Assembly (NCBI GenBank): GCA_007119075.1
Contig: SKQJ01000075.1
Location: forward strand, 1-15,173
From: Bacteroidales bacterium
Lineage (GTDB): Bacteria > Bacteroidota > Bacteroidia > Bacteroidales > PUMT01
Direction of reading: 5' to 3'
DNA: 15,173 nucleotides
Part shown: positions 1 through 8,718 of the stretch, piece after piece
Position numbering within the stretch: position 1 is the stretch's first letter
Layout: the number at the start of each line of letters is the position of its first letter
The notes under the pieces: generated by a model
Told to the model about the DNA's origin: nothing
Database searches by the model: none
Seen by the model: the letters and a program-made list of their open reading frames with translations, nothing else
Translations under genes and position numbers: made by a program

Positions 1-1
1 C

Positions 2-199
2 CATGATCTGCAGGGAGGAGATATAAGGATTTATGATCTGAGCGGTAAATTGGTTTATCACAGGTCATTTTATTCTTCACGGTCAGACGTAATATCTATA
101 GGCCTGGACAATCTTAAAAATGGGACCTATATTCTGGAAATATCTTCCGGTTCACTTGTAGAAAGGATGTTGTTCCTGAAGCAAAAGGACAGGGGCTAA
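2..199 (+). CDS. C-terminal fragment of a T9SS-secreted protein (type A sorting domain)
   Basis: Only the last 65 codons lie in the window; the gene starts upstream of it. The reading frame beginning at base 2 is open to the TAA at 197-199. The translation has the signature of a T9SS type A C-terminal sorting domain: an IRIYDLSGKLVYH strand (compare the usual 'v.iyn..Gk.v'), then LKNGTYILEIS (compare 'l..GiYil.i') and a last hydrophobic strand with basic residues (VERMLFLKQK). Such domains direct proteins through the type IX machinery to the outer surface, where they are usually removed on anchoring. The function of the missing part is unknown. The gene converges with the minus-strand gene ending at 254. 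I see no convincing terminator hairpin in the 54 bases between them. Confidence 0.8.
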   Translation, partial: HDLQGGDIRIYDLSGKLVYHRSFYSSRSDVISIGLDNLKNGTYILEISSGSLVERMLFLKQKDRG

Positions 200-253
200 C
201 CTTCCCTTGTGTCCGCGCACGGAGAACGTTCATAGACCAGGAGAGAAATTGAG

Positions 254-3200
254 CTACTTCCTGATAAACCGGGCAATTGCCATGTCTCCATTCTTATTGC
301 TGAAACGAATCAGGTAAATTCCGCTCTCAAGAGAACCGGTATAAAGCAAATGTTCCGGACCTTCTGTTTTAGCTTGGTAAACCTTCCGCCCCATCATGTT
401 GAAAACCGAAATATAGTTGGTGCCTTCAATATTTTTAATTACAATGTAATCGGTTGCAGGATTCGGGTACAGCTCCGGATGCAGCCCCTGCCGAGGGATG
501 TCAGTGCTGCTTATCGGCGATTTGATCACGGTTACATGACACGTGTCTCTGTATTCTCCATCCAGTGAGGTTGCAACAAGAAAAGTTTCTCCCTCGTTAA
601 CCCCGGTTACTGCCCCGGCCTGGGTTATTGTGGCTACACCCGGATTGCCGGTATTCCAGAAAATGATGTTAACCGTAGAATTTGCAGGTATAAGGCTTGC
701 ACTTATTTCAGCCGTTTCACCCTCGGTTAGCTCAAGAATATTTTTGCCGGCCGTAATTCCTGCAACCCTTACAGGTTCCAGCCCTTCCGAGACCACGTCT
801 GTAAAGTTCGCTGTGAGCAGGCTGCCGTTGTTATGTGAAGTGGCGGCCAGACCTATAAGAACGGTATCCGGCATAGTGAGGGTGAACTGATAAAAAGAAT
901 TCCAAACAATGCCATCGGCCGATTTATACGCGTTAATTACATTACCCCGGCGGGCAATCTTAACCCAGTAGGGAGCTGTAGGCCCTTCTATTCCCGAGGG
1001 CACATTCATTGAAATTCCCCTGGTGGACGACCTGAACTGGCATACTATCCCGTTGGTGCCGGTCACAAAAACAGAAGCGTGAGCCGATTCCGGCGAGCTG
1101 GTTTCGCGTATCATGACACCAACCTTGGACCAGTTGTCTGTTAAATTGAAACCCTCCACCCTGGCAGATATCTGACCATCACCGGCAAGGGGTTTGTATA
1201 TATAGTGGAACTGATCCGTATTCCCCCATATATCTGTTCCGCTTGCATTTACAACAAACTCATGGTTGACTGCACAGATATCAGCACTGCCTTTTATACC
1301 CACCGGGCCAATATCGTGGTTCACCCAGCTTGTCGGAACGACCACCCTGATATCCAGGGTGTCTGACAGATCTCCGCTTATTGCCGTCACCCTGACTGAG
1401 CCGGGTGCATTCCCGGCAATATATCTGCCATATTCATCAATGGTTCCTTCGCCGGTAAATATCTTCCATTCCGCATCTGCATCCATCTCATAGTCAAACT
1501 GATCATTGGCCTTCATATGAAGTTGTAATTCATGACCGGTATAAACCAGATGATTTCTGGGATGGATCTGCAGCCCGGCAAGTTCGGGAGAATAAACATA
1601 CACTGATACAGTATCGGCAATTTCTCCATGCATTGCAACAATATCAAACTGCCCTGCTGATTCAGGGTAAAACACCCCATCGGGAGATATAGTGCCCCCG
1701 TCCGGAACAAACCATGAAACAGATGCATCAATGGAATAATTGAACTGATCGTATGATTTCCAGAAAAATTGCAATGAATCAGAAGTCCTGATTGTGCCGG
1801 TACGTGGAAAAATCGCAAGAGAATCAACAACCGGGGCATAAACATATACCAGGGGTGAATTGGAAGATCTGACACTGTCACCCGTTACTGTGATTGCTGC
1901 CGCTGATATTTCCCAGGCGCCTTCACAGGCTGTCGACCAGCTGAAATTATAGGGCGAAGAGCTGCTTTCACCAATCCTGGTGTTTCCTGCAAAAAACTCA
2001 ACCTTTTCAATACTCTCGTTGAGGCGGTAATCTGTGGCAAGAGTTATTTCCTGACCGGGCAGATGCCGGGAATATGGCAGCGGACTGTCAATCAATATGT
2101 ACCCTTTGTTCCGGCAATCTCCCGACTTGCAAATACGGTACAGGATGTTTTTGCCAAATCCATCCTCCTCCACGAAAAGCAATATCTCTCCGTTGTTTCT
2201 CTCAAAGGCAACGGCAGGGTTTGGTATATCGATCCAGCCGACCCTTTCCGGCCCGCCAATAGTTTCCGTGGGAATTATGGCTCCCTGATATTCTCCGGTG
2301 GAAGATCTGTAGACAGATATTTCACCGCGCATCCTGTCACCTTCATAGCCCTGCTCTAAATAGTAAGGCCCCCTGATAAACCAAATAATGAAAAGTTTGT
2401 CGCCGGCAACCGTGAAATCTTTCGCGAAGACCCTGGAGGCAATATTGGAGGCAGGGGTAATATCATAGGAAAGAATGATCGGGTAACCTTCCGTTAAAGC
2501 CTTGCTGGCTGTAAAATTTTCAAACCTGTATACGGCCCTTCCCAGAATGCCCCATTCATCTCCGGTTTGGGGGTGGGTAGCGGTGTAGCACCCCAGATAT
2601 ATAATATCTTTTTTTTCATCATAAATTATCCGGTTAATGCTCCTGATATTGCTATCCGTTTCAAAAACCTGACTCTTTTGATGAACCGGGGCTCCCTGTT
2701 CATCAAACTCGCCCGTAAATGACCATCTTTCTACTTTATTGCCGTCTACGGTCCAGTAATCCCCGTTGTAATCTATCCACCAGCTGAAACTGTTGGGCAG
2801 TGTTTTAACGTGGTAGCATATCTGTCCGTTATCTTCGAACCGGAAAACATTGATCTGGCTGTACATGCCCTTTACAAACATGAACTTTATACCCTTGAGA
2901 TAGCGGATAAAAGGGGATGTAAGTCCATGATTATGTCCGGCCTTTATCTCCTCGAACAGCCGGGGGTCATCGGGATACTTTACCGGATCAACGGTATAGC
3001 CATGCAGCCTCCATTCGGCCCCGTTGTCTTTGGAATAGTCCATCCTGAAATGTTCGCTGACTCCGTATGTATCTATTCCGTCAGAATAGGGATCAACATC
3101 CATTGCATCGACAAAAAACAGTCCGAAAAGCTCCCAGTCAAGCATCCACCGACCAGCTTCATTCTTGTCAAATGCCCTCAATACAGTGCCGTTCTGGCTG

Positions 3201-3877
3201 GTGGAAATAAAGATCCTTCCCCTTTCATCCATGCCGCACCCCGTCATGCCCCATAGCTTATAGGGATGATAGATGCCACGCGGGTAAACGCCGGCTGGAT
3301 AACTATCTCCCACACTGTAAGCAATTTCAAGATGTGCCCCAATACCGCCTTCGGCGCCAAATGTCTCAACCAGCTCGGGATCATTGCTTACATCGAAAAA
3401 AAGCAGCTGCTGGCGGGGACCGTCATCCGTAACCATAAGCCTGTTATCATTGTCTACCGCCAGGGAAGTAGGCTTTGCCGCATCTGTGATTAATTTGCCA
3501 TACGGACCCTTTATAACCGAATCGGAAATTGACCAGGTATGTCCGTTAATCACGGCAGAGCGGCCGTCCATGGCAACGGCACGATTCCCTATCACATCCC
3601 CGTCCTTGTAAATCCCGTTTCTTCTGCCTCCTTCGTCCCAGTGACTATTGGTATAAACTGTTCCGTCAGGATCCACGCGGATCTCATTGATATAGTTTTG
3701 CACCCATTTATTATTCGCGCGCCCAAATGAGTTGCCAACCCAGGAAGTCTCATAGTTGCTTATTACTCCCTGGCCAAATGCCGGGATTATCACGGTGACC
3801 GGAAGTGAAAATGCAAGCAGAAATGCAAGGATGGATGCTTTTACGATTGTTTTCATTTCAGATGTTTTTATAGTCAT
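254..3877 (-). CDS. Secreted multidomain protein: beta-propeller-like region, Ig-like repeats, DUF1349/ConA-like domain, T9SS sorting domain
   Basis: Residue numbers count from a TTG at 3889. The likely starts are ATG at 3877 (residue 5) or ATG at 3856 (residue 12); the latter gives the cleaner signal peptide (M-K-T followed by a hydrophobic run to about residue 39). Residues about 50-590 resemble an irregular beta-propeller of the NHL/SMP-30 kind, with repeated pieces such as NEIRVDPDGTVYT, TSLAVDNDNRLMVTDD and CGMDERGRIFIS. Residues 597-685 look like a bacterial Ig domain (KVEFFAGNTRIGES). Residues 686-768 and 769-852 are two related Ig-like repeats. Residues 853-1037 match the DUF1349/ConA-like type (GTDIWGNTDQFHYIY, SKVGVMIRE, YWVKIAR). 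Residues 1040-1122 are a Big_2-like Ig domain. Residues 1136-1211 are a T9SS type A sorting domain (LYPNPATDYI, GIYLIRF). It lies 44 bases after the GH28-like gene and is probably co-transcribed. Likely a surface glycan-binding or sensor-like protein; no catalytic residues are recognised. Confidence 0.85.
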   Translation of the reverse strand: MTIKTSEMKTIVKASILAFLLAFSLPVTVIIPAFGQGVISNYETSWVGNSFGRANNKWVQNYINEIRVDPDGTVYTNSHWDEGGRRNGIYKDGDVIGNRAVAMDGRSAVINGHTWSISDSVIKGPYGKLITDAAKPTSLAVDNDNRLMVTDDGPRQQLLFFDVSNDPELVETFGAEGGIGAHLEIAYSVGDSYPAGVYPRGIYHPYKLWGMTGCGMDERGRIFISTSQNGTVLRAFDKNEAGRWMLDWELFGLFFVDAMDVDPYSDGIDTYGVSEHFRMDYSKDNGAEWRLHGYTVDPVKYPDDPRLFEEIKAGHNHGLTSPFIRYLKGIKFMFVKGMYSQINVFRFEDNGQICYHVKTLPNSFSWWIDYNGDYWTVDGNKVERWSFTGEFDEQGAPVHQKSQVFETDSNIRSINRIIYDEKKDIIYLGCYTATHPQTGDEWGILGRAVYRFENFTASKALTEGYPIILSYDITPASNIASRVFAKDFTVAGDKLFIIWFIRGPYYLEQGYEGDRMRGEISVYRSSTGEYQGAIIPTETIGGPERVGWIDIPNPAVAFERNNGEILLFVEEDGFGKNILYRICKSGDCRNKGYILIDSPLPYSRHLPGQEITLATDYRLNESIEKVEFFAGNTRIGESSSSPYNFSWSTACEGAWEISAAAITVTGDSVRSSNSPLVYVYAPVVDSLAIFPRTGTIRTSDSLQFFWKSYDQFNYSIDASVSWFVPDGGTISPDGVFYPESAGQFDIVAMHGEIADTVSVYVYSPELAGLQIHPRNHLVYTGHELQLHMKANDQFDYEMDADAEWKIFTGEGTIDEYGRYIAGNAPGSVRVTAISGDLSDTLDIRVVVPTSWVNHDIGPVGIKGSADICAVNHEFVVNASGTDIWGNTDQFHYIYKPLAGDGQISARVEGFNLTDNWSKVGVMIRETSSPESAHASVFVTGTNGIVCQFRSSTRGISMNVPSGIEGPTAPYWVKIARRGNVINAYKSADGIVWNSFYQFTLTMPDTVLIGLAATSHNNGSLLTANFTDVVSEGLEPVRVAGITAGKNILELTEGETAEISASLIPANSTVNIIFWNTGNPGVATITQAGAVTGVNEGETFLVATSLDGEYRDTCHVTVIKSPISSTDIPRQGLHPELYPNPATDYIVIKNIEGTNYISVFNMMGRKVYQAKTEGPEHLLYTGSLESGIYLIRFSNKNGDMAIARFIRK

Positions 3878-3921
3878 ATTTTGAAGCAATCAGTCTTATG
3901 CAGCAATCAATCCGGCGAATT

Positions 3922-5187
3922 CTACCATATAACAGGATTTCCGGTCGTTGATATATCAAGGCGTTCCATAATAAGGGTTTTCCCATGTCCGGTCATAATG
4001 CCAGGCTCATCCTTGTTATGAAAAATACTGGTGTTTGTAAAATTCACGGAGTTGAAATTTGAAATATTGAAAAATGCCGGGGTATATATTTCTGCTCCCT
4101 CGAAAACCATTTTACATAAGCCGGGCTCTTCCCTGGATGCAAAAGTTGAATTCATAACTGTCAGATCAAACATGAAGCCTTCATCACCCACTATAAAGAA
4201 AGCCCTGCCCAGGTTCGTGGCAGTAATATTGTCGAACCGTACCGATGACATAGGCTGGCCGGTTTGCCATAAACCGTTCTTGTAGTTATACTGAAAAAGA
4301 AAATCTACATTATCAACCACGACATTATTGATATTCCAGTTCCCGCTTATGATCTCAGGATTATCATCAGGAGGAGAGAAATGAATGAAGGCAGACAACA
4401 TGTTATACCGGTTGCTTATCTGGTGTTTATATTCAGCAGGGCCCCAAATTGTACAATTCTCAACAGTCAGGTCAAGACATCCAATTCTGAAGCCATGGCA
4501 TGCGCTATTTATTTTTGTGCTGGTAACTGTCATCGACCTGTTGTCACTTCCGGCAATCGCATCGTCGCCCGTCCGGAAATCACACCGGTCAACAAGAATA
4601 TCAGCACAGAACCTGAGATGTAAACCATCATGTCCGCCACGGATAGCTACATCCTCTACAAGTATTCCCTTACAGTTCCTTAGATTGATAGCGTAGTTTC
4701 CTGAATTTATTATTGTAATGCCTTTGAACCGGATATTGGTGCTGTTCCTGATCCTGATCAAGTGAGGTCCCCTGAAATTCTCTTCTCCATGCGGGTTTCT
4801 GCAATCAACACCATCTATCGTTCCATATCCATATATTGCAACATTATCCAGGTCATACCCTGATATTAAAGCATCACTTCGTTTCCCCGTCCCGTAATCC
4901 AGGTAATTTTCACTGCCCATGAGAGTGGATTCCTCATCCAGGTACAGGCTTACGTTGCTTCGAAGGGTGAGCGCTTTGGTGAGGTACAATCCACGGCCAA
5001 GTTTGACTGTGCCTCCGCCCCGTGCAAAACAGGAATCAATTGCATGCTGTATTGCACTTGTCGCGAAAATGCCCTCCGCGGGCACTTCCACTTTAATCAC
5101 GATTTTATCGCTTCCCGGATGGCTTTCTTCTGATTTGAAACCGGCAAGAAAATGAAGCAGTATTAAGATAAGCTGAACAATCACCAT
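3922..5187 (-). CDS. GH28-like (polygalacturonase superfamily) parallel beta-helix protein
   Basis: 421 residues, close to the usual GH28 length. GH28 enzymes hydrolyse galacturonic-acid linkages in pectin by inversion. The N-terminal block is typical: TSAIQHAIDSCFARGGGTVK (43-62), then SNVSLYLDEESTLMGS, followed by parallel beta-helix coils. Candidate catalytic residues sit at family spacing: D187 in GHDG, D208 and D209 in TGDDAIAG, and H231 in CHGFRIG; the 21/22/22 steps fit D-D-D-H of fungal endopolygalacturonases. Two oddities: the first motif reads GHD rather than NTD, and no RIK-type motif is seen about 25-35 residues after H231. Substrate or even activity may therefore differ. ATG at 5187 is the first possible start, since an in-frame TGA lies two codons upstream. 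The first 18 residues are hydrophobic and signal-like but lack the usual basic residue. It is the first gene of the leftward unit, facing SusC across a shared intergenic region. Confidence 0.82.
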   Translation of the reverse strand: MVIVQLILILLHFLAGFKSEESHPGSDKIVIKVEVPAEGIFATSAIQHAIDSCFARGGGTVKLGRGLYLTKALTLRSNVSLYLDEESTLMGSENYLDYGTGKRSDALISGYDLDNVAIYGYGTIDGVDCRNPHGEENFRGPHLIRIRNSTNIRFKGITIINSGNYAINLRNCKGILVEDVAIRGGHDGLHLRFCADILVDRCDFRTGDDAIAGSDNRSMTVTSTKINSACHGFRIGCLDLTVENCTIWGPAEYKHQISNRYNMLSAFIHFSPPDDNPEIISGNWNINNVVVDNVDFLFQYNYKNGLWQTGQPMSSVRFDNITATNLGRAFFIVGDEGFMFDLTVMNSTFASREEPGLCKMVFEGAEIYTPAFFNISNFNSVNFTNTSIFHNKDEPGIMTGHGKTLIMERLDISTTGNPVIW

Positions 5188-5267
5188 ATATCAAATTTTT
5201 AGATTAATAAGAGACTGGCACCAGGAAAGAACAGGAAGCGAATTGCCAGATTGAAAGGACTGCTCAG

Positions 5268-5275
5268 CAAAAATA
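5268..5275 (-). promoter_or_regulatory. Candidate -7 element for the GH28-like transcript
   Basis: On the minus strand this reads TATTTTTG, an exact fit to the Bacteroidota -7 consensus TAnnTTTG. A TTG lies upstream at 5301-5299, but the 23-base gap is a little longer than the usual 19-21, so the -33 box is uncertain. Transcription from here would give a leader of roughly 75 nt before the ATG at 5187. Confidence 0.4.
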
Positions 5276-5300
5276 CCAAATCATTGCCGCCCGGGTTTCA

Positions 5301-5330
5301 ATCATGAACCTGAAAGCAGGTTTAAATGAT
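5301..5330. repeat. Imperfect palindrome, candidate operator or hairpin
   Basis: The arms are ATCAT-g-AACCTG, a 4-base spacer AAAG, and CAGGTT-taa-ATGAT. The inner arms pair perfectly over 6 bp and the outer arms over 5 bp, with one unpaired base on the left and three on the right. It abuts the possible -33 box of the leftward promoter. A dimeric regulator could bind here, but no regulator gene is in the window and the role is inference. Confidence 0.35.
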
Positions 5331-5466
5331 ACATGAGCCAGGACCCGTATCTTCTTTGCGGGCATTTTGTTCCGAAATCTTATAAAAAGTGTACAATTGA
5401 TCCAAATGGAACATATGAGCCTGTCTTGTGCAACATTTCATAATTATGGTCACGAAGGTCCTGGGC

Positions 5467-5474
5467 TATATTTG
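5467..5474 (+). promoter_or_regulatory. Candidate -7 element for the susC-susD transcript
   Basis: The sequence TATATTTG is an exact match to TAnnTTTG. It lies 79 bases upstream of the SusC-like ATG, which would leave a leader of about 70 nt. No exact TTG is found at the expected -33 distance (around 5444-5447), so the match rests on the -7 box and its position. Confidence 0.45.
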
Positions 5475-5553
5475 CTAAGGATGGAATGTGGTCTTATTTC
5501 TGTCATCAGGAGAGCATTGATCGGGAATTAATAATCATTTCATATTTATCCTT

Positions 5554-8500
5554 ATGAAGCATAATTTCTCAACAGGAAAAAAAATCAAAGGAATGCTGGT
5601 TGCCTGTGTTTTTCTGATCATGGCAACATTTCTGCTCCCGGAAAATTCTTTAGCCGGCAGCACAACAAAACCGGAAGATTCCAATATCCTTTCCCAGGAG
5701 AGGACAATCAGCGGCAGGGTTACAGACTCTGAAACACAGGAACCGCTGGCGGGAGTCACAATTTTTGAGATTGGTACGACAAATGGCACGGCTACAAGCC
5801 CCGACGGTGAATTTATCCTGACTGTTTCCGGGCCGCAATCTCAGCTGCGGATCAGCTATATCGGTTATCTCACAGAAGTCGTCACCGTGGGAGATCAGAC
5901 TGTTTTAAATATCCGGATGACTGAGGACCTGAAGGCCATTGATGAGGTCGTGGTTGTAGGTTATGGTGTTCAGCGAAAGAGCGATCTGACCGGATCTGTT
6001 GCATCTGTCAATACAGAAGAAATGCAAAGGCTGTCTGTCCCATCCCTTGCTGAAGGACTTCAGGGCAGGGCATCAGGGGTATTTGCCACCCGCAGCAGCG
6101 GAGCCCCTGGTTCGGGAGCATCTATCTTCATTCGCGGACCGGGTTCTGTAAATAATACAGAGCCATTATGGGTCATTGACGGCCTGCCGTCCCATCCCGG
6201 GAATCACCTTGATCTGGCAAACATTGAATCAATAGAGATACTGAAAGATGCTTCCGCTGCGGCCATATATGGCGCCAGGGCAGCAAATGGTGTTATCCTG
6301 GTAACAACCAAACGCGGCGCAGAGGGGAAGCCAAAGTTCAATTTCAACGCCACTTACGGTATTTCACAGCCGCTGAATTTGCCTGACCTGGTTGACTCAA
6401 GATCTTTTGCACAGTTGAGATATGAGAGTTACAGAAACGGGAATTTTGCACCCGGACTGGCACAGGTCTATACTGATATAGCACTTGATCCCAATGCTGC
6501 AATATCTACGGATACCGACTGGATGGATGTCTTGTACCGGAACGGGGCGACACATAACTATGTTCTCGATTTTTCGGGAGGCAGCGAAAATTCCAATTTT
6601 TATACTGCGCTGGGATATTTCAGGGAGGATGGAACTTTTATAAATACCAGTTTTGAAAGGTTCAGCATAACCCTTAATTCCGATCATCAAATGGCAAGGT
6701 GGTTTTCTGCAGGCCAATCGCTTACGCTTTCGCAAACCAGAACCGAGCGTCAGCATATGAATCAGTTCGCTGCATTGCGGGTCAATCCCTTTATGGAAGT
6801 TTTCCTTGAAGATGACGAAGTGGATCATCCCTATACTCCCTATGGCTGGCTGGGAGACGGCTACGGGTTCGTCGGACCTAACCTTCTTGGCATCCAGCAG
6901 ATCCACGATCAGATGGATACCTGGTACAGGACCCGCGGCAACATCTATATGAATATCCGGCCCCTGGAGGGCTTGAACTGGCGCACCACCCTCGGGGGCG
7001 CAATTGAGATGGGGAATAATTATCACTATACCGAAAGATATGATCTTGGCCATACCCTGAGCCGCGATGTCGATCAGCTATCGATAAACAGGAGGGATGT
7101 TTTCAGTTATACTGGCAACACTGTACTTAATTATCAGTTCTCGGCCGGCAACCACTCTGTTGAGTTAATGGCAGGAGCAGAGGTGCAAAGCTCAAGGGGA
7201 GATAATTTCAACCTTTCAGGCCAGGATTTTCGTGACGGGTTGATAATATTCAATCAGTCTGATCTTCTGACGCGAAACCTTGAGGGAAACAAGATGGATC
7301 CCACCCGCTGGTCGTCTCAGTTCAGCAGGGTAAACTATGTTTTTGACGAGAGGTACATGCTAACATTCAATATCCGCCGTGACGGATCGTCGGTATTTCC
7401 CCCGGGCAGACGGTTCGGGGTTTTTCCTTCATTTTCTGTTGGGTGGCGTGTTACAAAAGAGCCTTTTGCCTCTTCCCTCGCCGATATAATGGACCTCAAG
7501 ATACGTGCGGGCTACGGTAGCGTAGGGAACGCCTCAGTAGCACCTTTTATGTATTATTCCCAGTATTCCGGAAATAACATATATTATGTATTCGGCAACA
7601 ACCTGTTGACCGGTATTATCCCGTCTGTATTCGGTGCCGGGGATATCAGGTGGGAGAGCATAACTACTTCCAATCTGGGGATCGATCTGTATATGCTGGA
7701 CTTCCGGTTAAACATCACCAATGACGTTTATATCAGGGATACCAGGGATATGCTTATACACGTCGATTTGCCGCCCAGCGCGGGGATGGGCCTTAATGCC
7801 AACACCCTTATCAATGCAGGCAATATAAGAAACGTGGGAAATGATCTGAGTATTCAATACCGGGATAATTTAGGGAGATTTCAATATAGCCTTGGGGGCA
7901 ATTTTACCTGGAACAGGCACCAGGTCCGCGACCTGGTGGACCAGCAGATCAATATGGGAGAATTAAGGCAGTTTACAACAGTCGCAGGCGAGCCAATGAG
8001 TCTTTATGAAGGTTATATAGTTGATGGAATATGGCAGGAAGATGAAATTGATGAGATTATCGATTATCTGATCAGAAACAGAAAGTTGTCAAATCCGGAT
8101 GCATATAATACTTCCAGATACACAGCCCCCGGTGATTTCAGGTTCAGGGATATTAACGGAGATGGTTTGATCAATGATGATGACCGGGTGAAAATAGGCA
8201 ATCCCTGGCCCAGATTCGTATATGGCTTTAATCTTGGTTTTGAAACAAGGGGATTTGACTTTTATACTTTCTTTCAGGGCGTCTACGGGAATGATCTTTA
8301 CCACCTTAACAAACGGGTGACCAATAACCTGACCGGAGATTACAGTTTTACCTACAATGCGTTCAACAGGTGGACACCCGAGAACCCGGATACAGACGAG
8401 CCTCGTATTGTATATGCCGATCCAAATGCAAACCTTACTACCTCCAGTTCATATTTTGTAGAAAGGGGCTCCTATCTACGCCTGAAAAACATGCAGATAG

Positions 8501-8706
8501 GCTATTCGTTGCCGGCAAGATATCAGTCCAGGCTTGAGGTTGACAGGATCAGGGTTTTCCTTAGCGGACAGAATTTATTGACATTCACCAATTACACCGG
8601 AATAGATCCCGAGATAAGCACAGGAGGCAATACCAACCGCAATCTGGACCAGGGCATGTACCCCCAGTCCAGGGTTTACCAGTTCGGGGTTCAATTTACT
8701 TTTTAA
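5554..8706 (+). CDS. SusC/RagA family TonB-linked outer-membrane transporter
   Basis: 1050 residues, normal for the family. It forms a 22-strand beta-barrel that imports oligosaccharides captured by SusD, powered by TonB-ExbBD. Residues 1-35 are a signal peptide (basic start, hydrophobic core LVACVFLIMATFLL, cleavage near SLAG). Residues 50-122 are a CarboxypepD_reg-like domain (ISGRVTDSETQEPLAGVTI). The TonB box region is about 129-138 (IDEVVVVGYG). The plug covers about 140-256 and holds the family signature SIEILKDASAAAIYGARAAN (226-245). The barrel follows, with the common DINGDGLINDDDR acidic loop at 866-878, and the protein ends in an aromatic residue (GVQFTF), as outer-membrane barrels do. 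The stop is 12 bases before the SusD start, so the pair is one operon. Substrate specificity cannot be read from sequence. Confidence 0.97.
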   Translation: MKHNFSTGKKIKGMLVACVFLIMATFLLPENSLAGSTTKPEDSNILSQERTISGRVTDSETQEPLAGVTIFEIGTTNGTATSPDGEFILTVSGPQSQLRISYIGYLTEVVTVGDQTVLNIRMTEDLKAIDEVVVVGYGVQRKSDLTGSVASVNTEEMQRLSVPSLAEGLQGRASGVFATRSSGAPGSGASIFIRGPGSVNNTEPLWVIDGLPSHPGNHLDLANIESIEILKDASAAAIYGARAANGVILVTTKRGAEGKPKFNFNATYGISQPLNLPDLVDSRSFAQLRYESYRNGNFAPGLAQVYTDIALDPNAAISTDTDWMDVLYRNGATHNYVLDFSGGSENSNFYTALGYFREDGTFINTSFERFSITLNSDHQMARWFSAGQSLTLSQTRTERQHMNQFAALRVNPFMEVFLEDDEVDHPYTPYGWLGDGYGFVGPNLLGIQQIHDQMDTWYRTRGNIYMNIRPLEGLNWRTTLGGAIEMGNNYHYTERYDLGHTLSRDVDQLSINRRDVFSYTGNTVLNYQFSAGNHSVELMAGAEVQSSRGDNFNLSGQDFRDGLIIFNQSDLLTRNLEGNKMDPTRWSSQFSRVNYVFDERYMLTFNIRRDGSSVFPPGRRFGVFPSFSVGWRVTKEPFASSLADIMDLKIRAGYGSVGNASVAPFMYYSQYSGNNIYYVFGNNLLTGIIPSVFGAGDIRWESITTSNLGIDLYMLDFRLNITNDVYIRDTRDMLIHVDLPPSAGMGLNANTLINAGNIRNVGNDLSIQYRDNLGRFQYSLGGNFTWNRHQVRDLVDQQINMGELRQFTTVAGEPMSLYEGYIVDGIWQEDEIDEIIDYLIRNRKLSNPDAYNTSRYTAPGDFRFRDINGDGLINDDDRVKIGNPWPRFVYGFNLGFETRGFDFYTFFQGVYGNDLYHLNKRVTNNLTGDYSFTYNAFNRWTPENPDTDEPRIVYADPNANLTTSSSYFVERGSYLRLKNMQIGYSLPARYQSRLEVDRIRVFLSGQNLLTFTNYTGIDPEISTGGNTNRNLDQGMYPQSRVYQFGVQFTF

Positions 8707-8718
8707 ACAATAAGGATT

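Larger units (their letters stand above)
5188..5553. other. Divergent intergenic regulatory region
   Basis: 366 bases without a credible gene separate the GH28-like gene (leftward) from the SusC-like gene (rightward). The region must hold promoters for both units. It contains a TAnnTTTG element on each strand (5268-5275 minus, 5467-5474 plus) and one imperfect palindrome (5301-5330). No riboswitch or tRNA-like structure was recognised. The SusC start shows no Shine-Dalgarno tract and an A/T-rich leader, as is normal in Bacteroidota. Confidence 0.7.

Noticed and set aside
200..253. Terminator between the convergent genes
   Set aside because: Only a 4-bp pairing (TCCG/CGGA) is present and there is no T-run, so it cannot be supported.
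2810..3256. 148-codon plus-strand frame opposite the propeller region
   Set aside because: It is antisense to a convincing secreted protein and has no independent support.
5132..5187. The GH28-like signal region as a non-coding extension with a later start
   Set aside because: The N-terminus lacks basic residues, which is odd, but the hydrophobic run fits export and no better start precedes the beta-helix.
6397..7053. 218-codon minus-strand frame inside the SusC-like gene
   Set aside because: It lies wholly within a certain SusC coding region and its translation shows no family features.
8149..8187. Dockerin or EF-hand calcium site in the SusC-like protein
   Set aside because: The DxNGDGxINDDD loop is a common feature of SusC barrels and not evidence of a dockerin domain.
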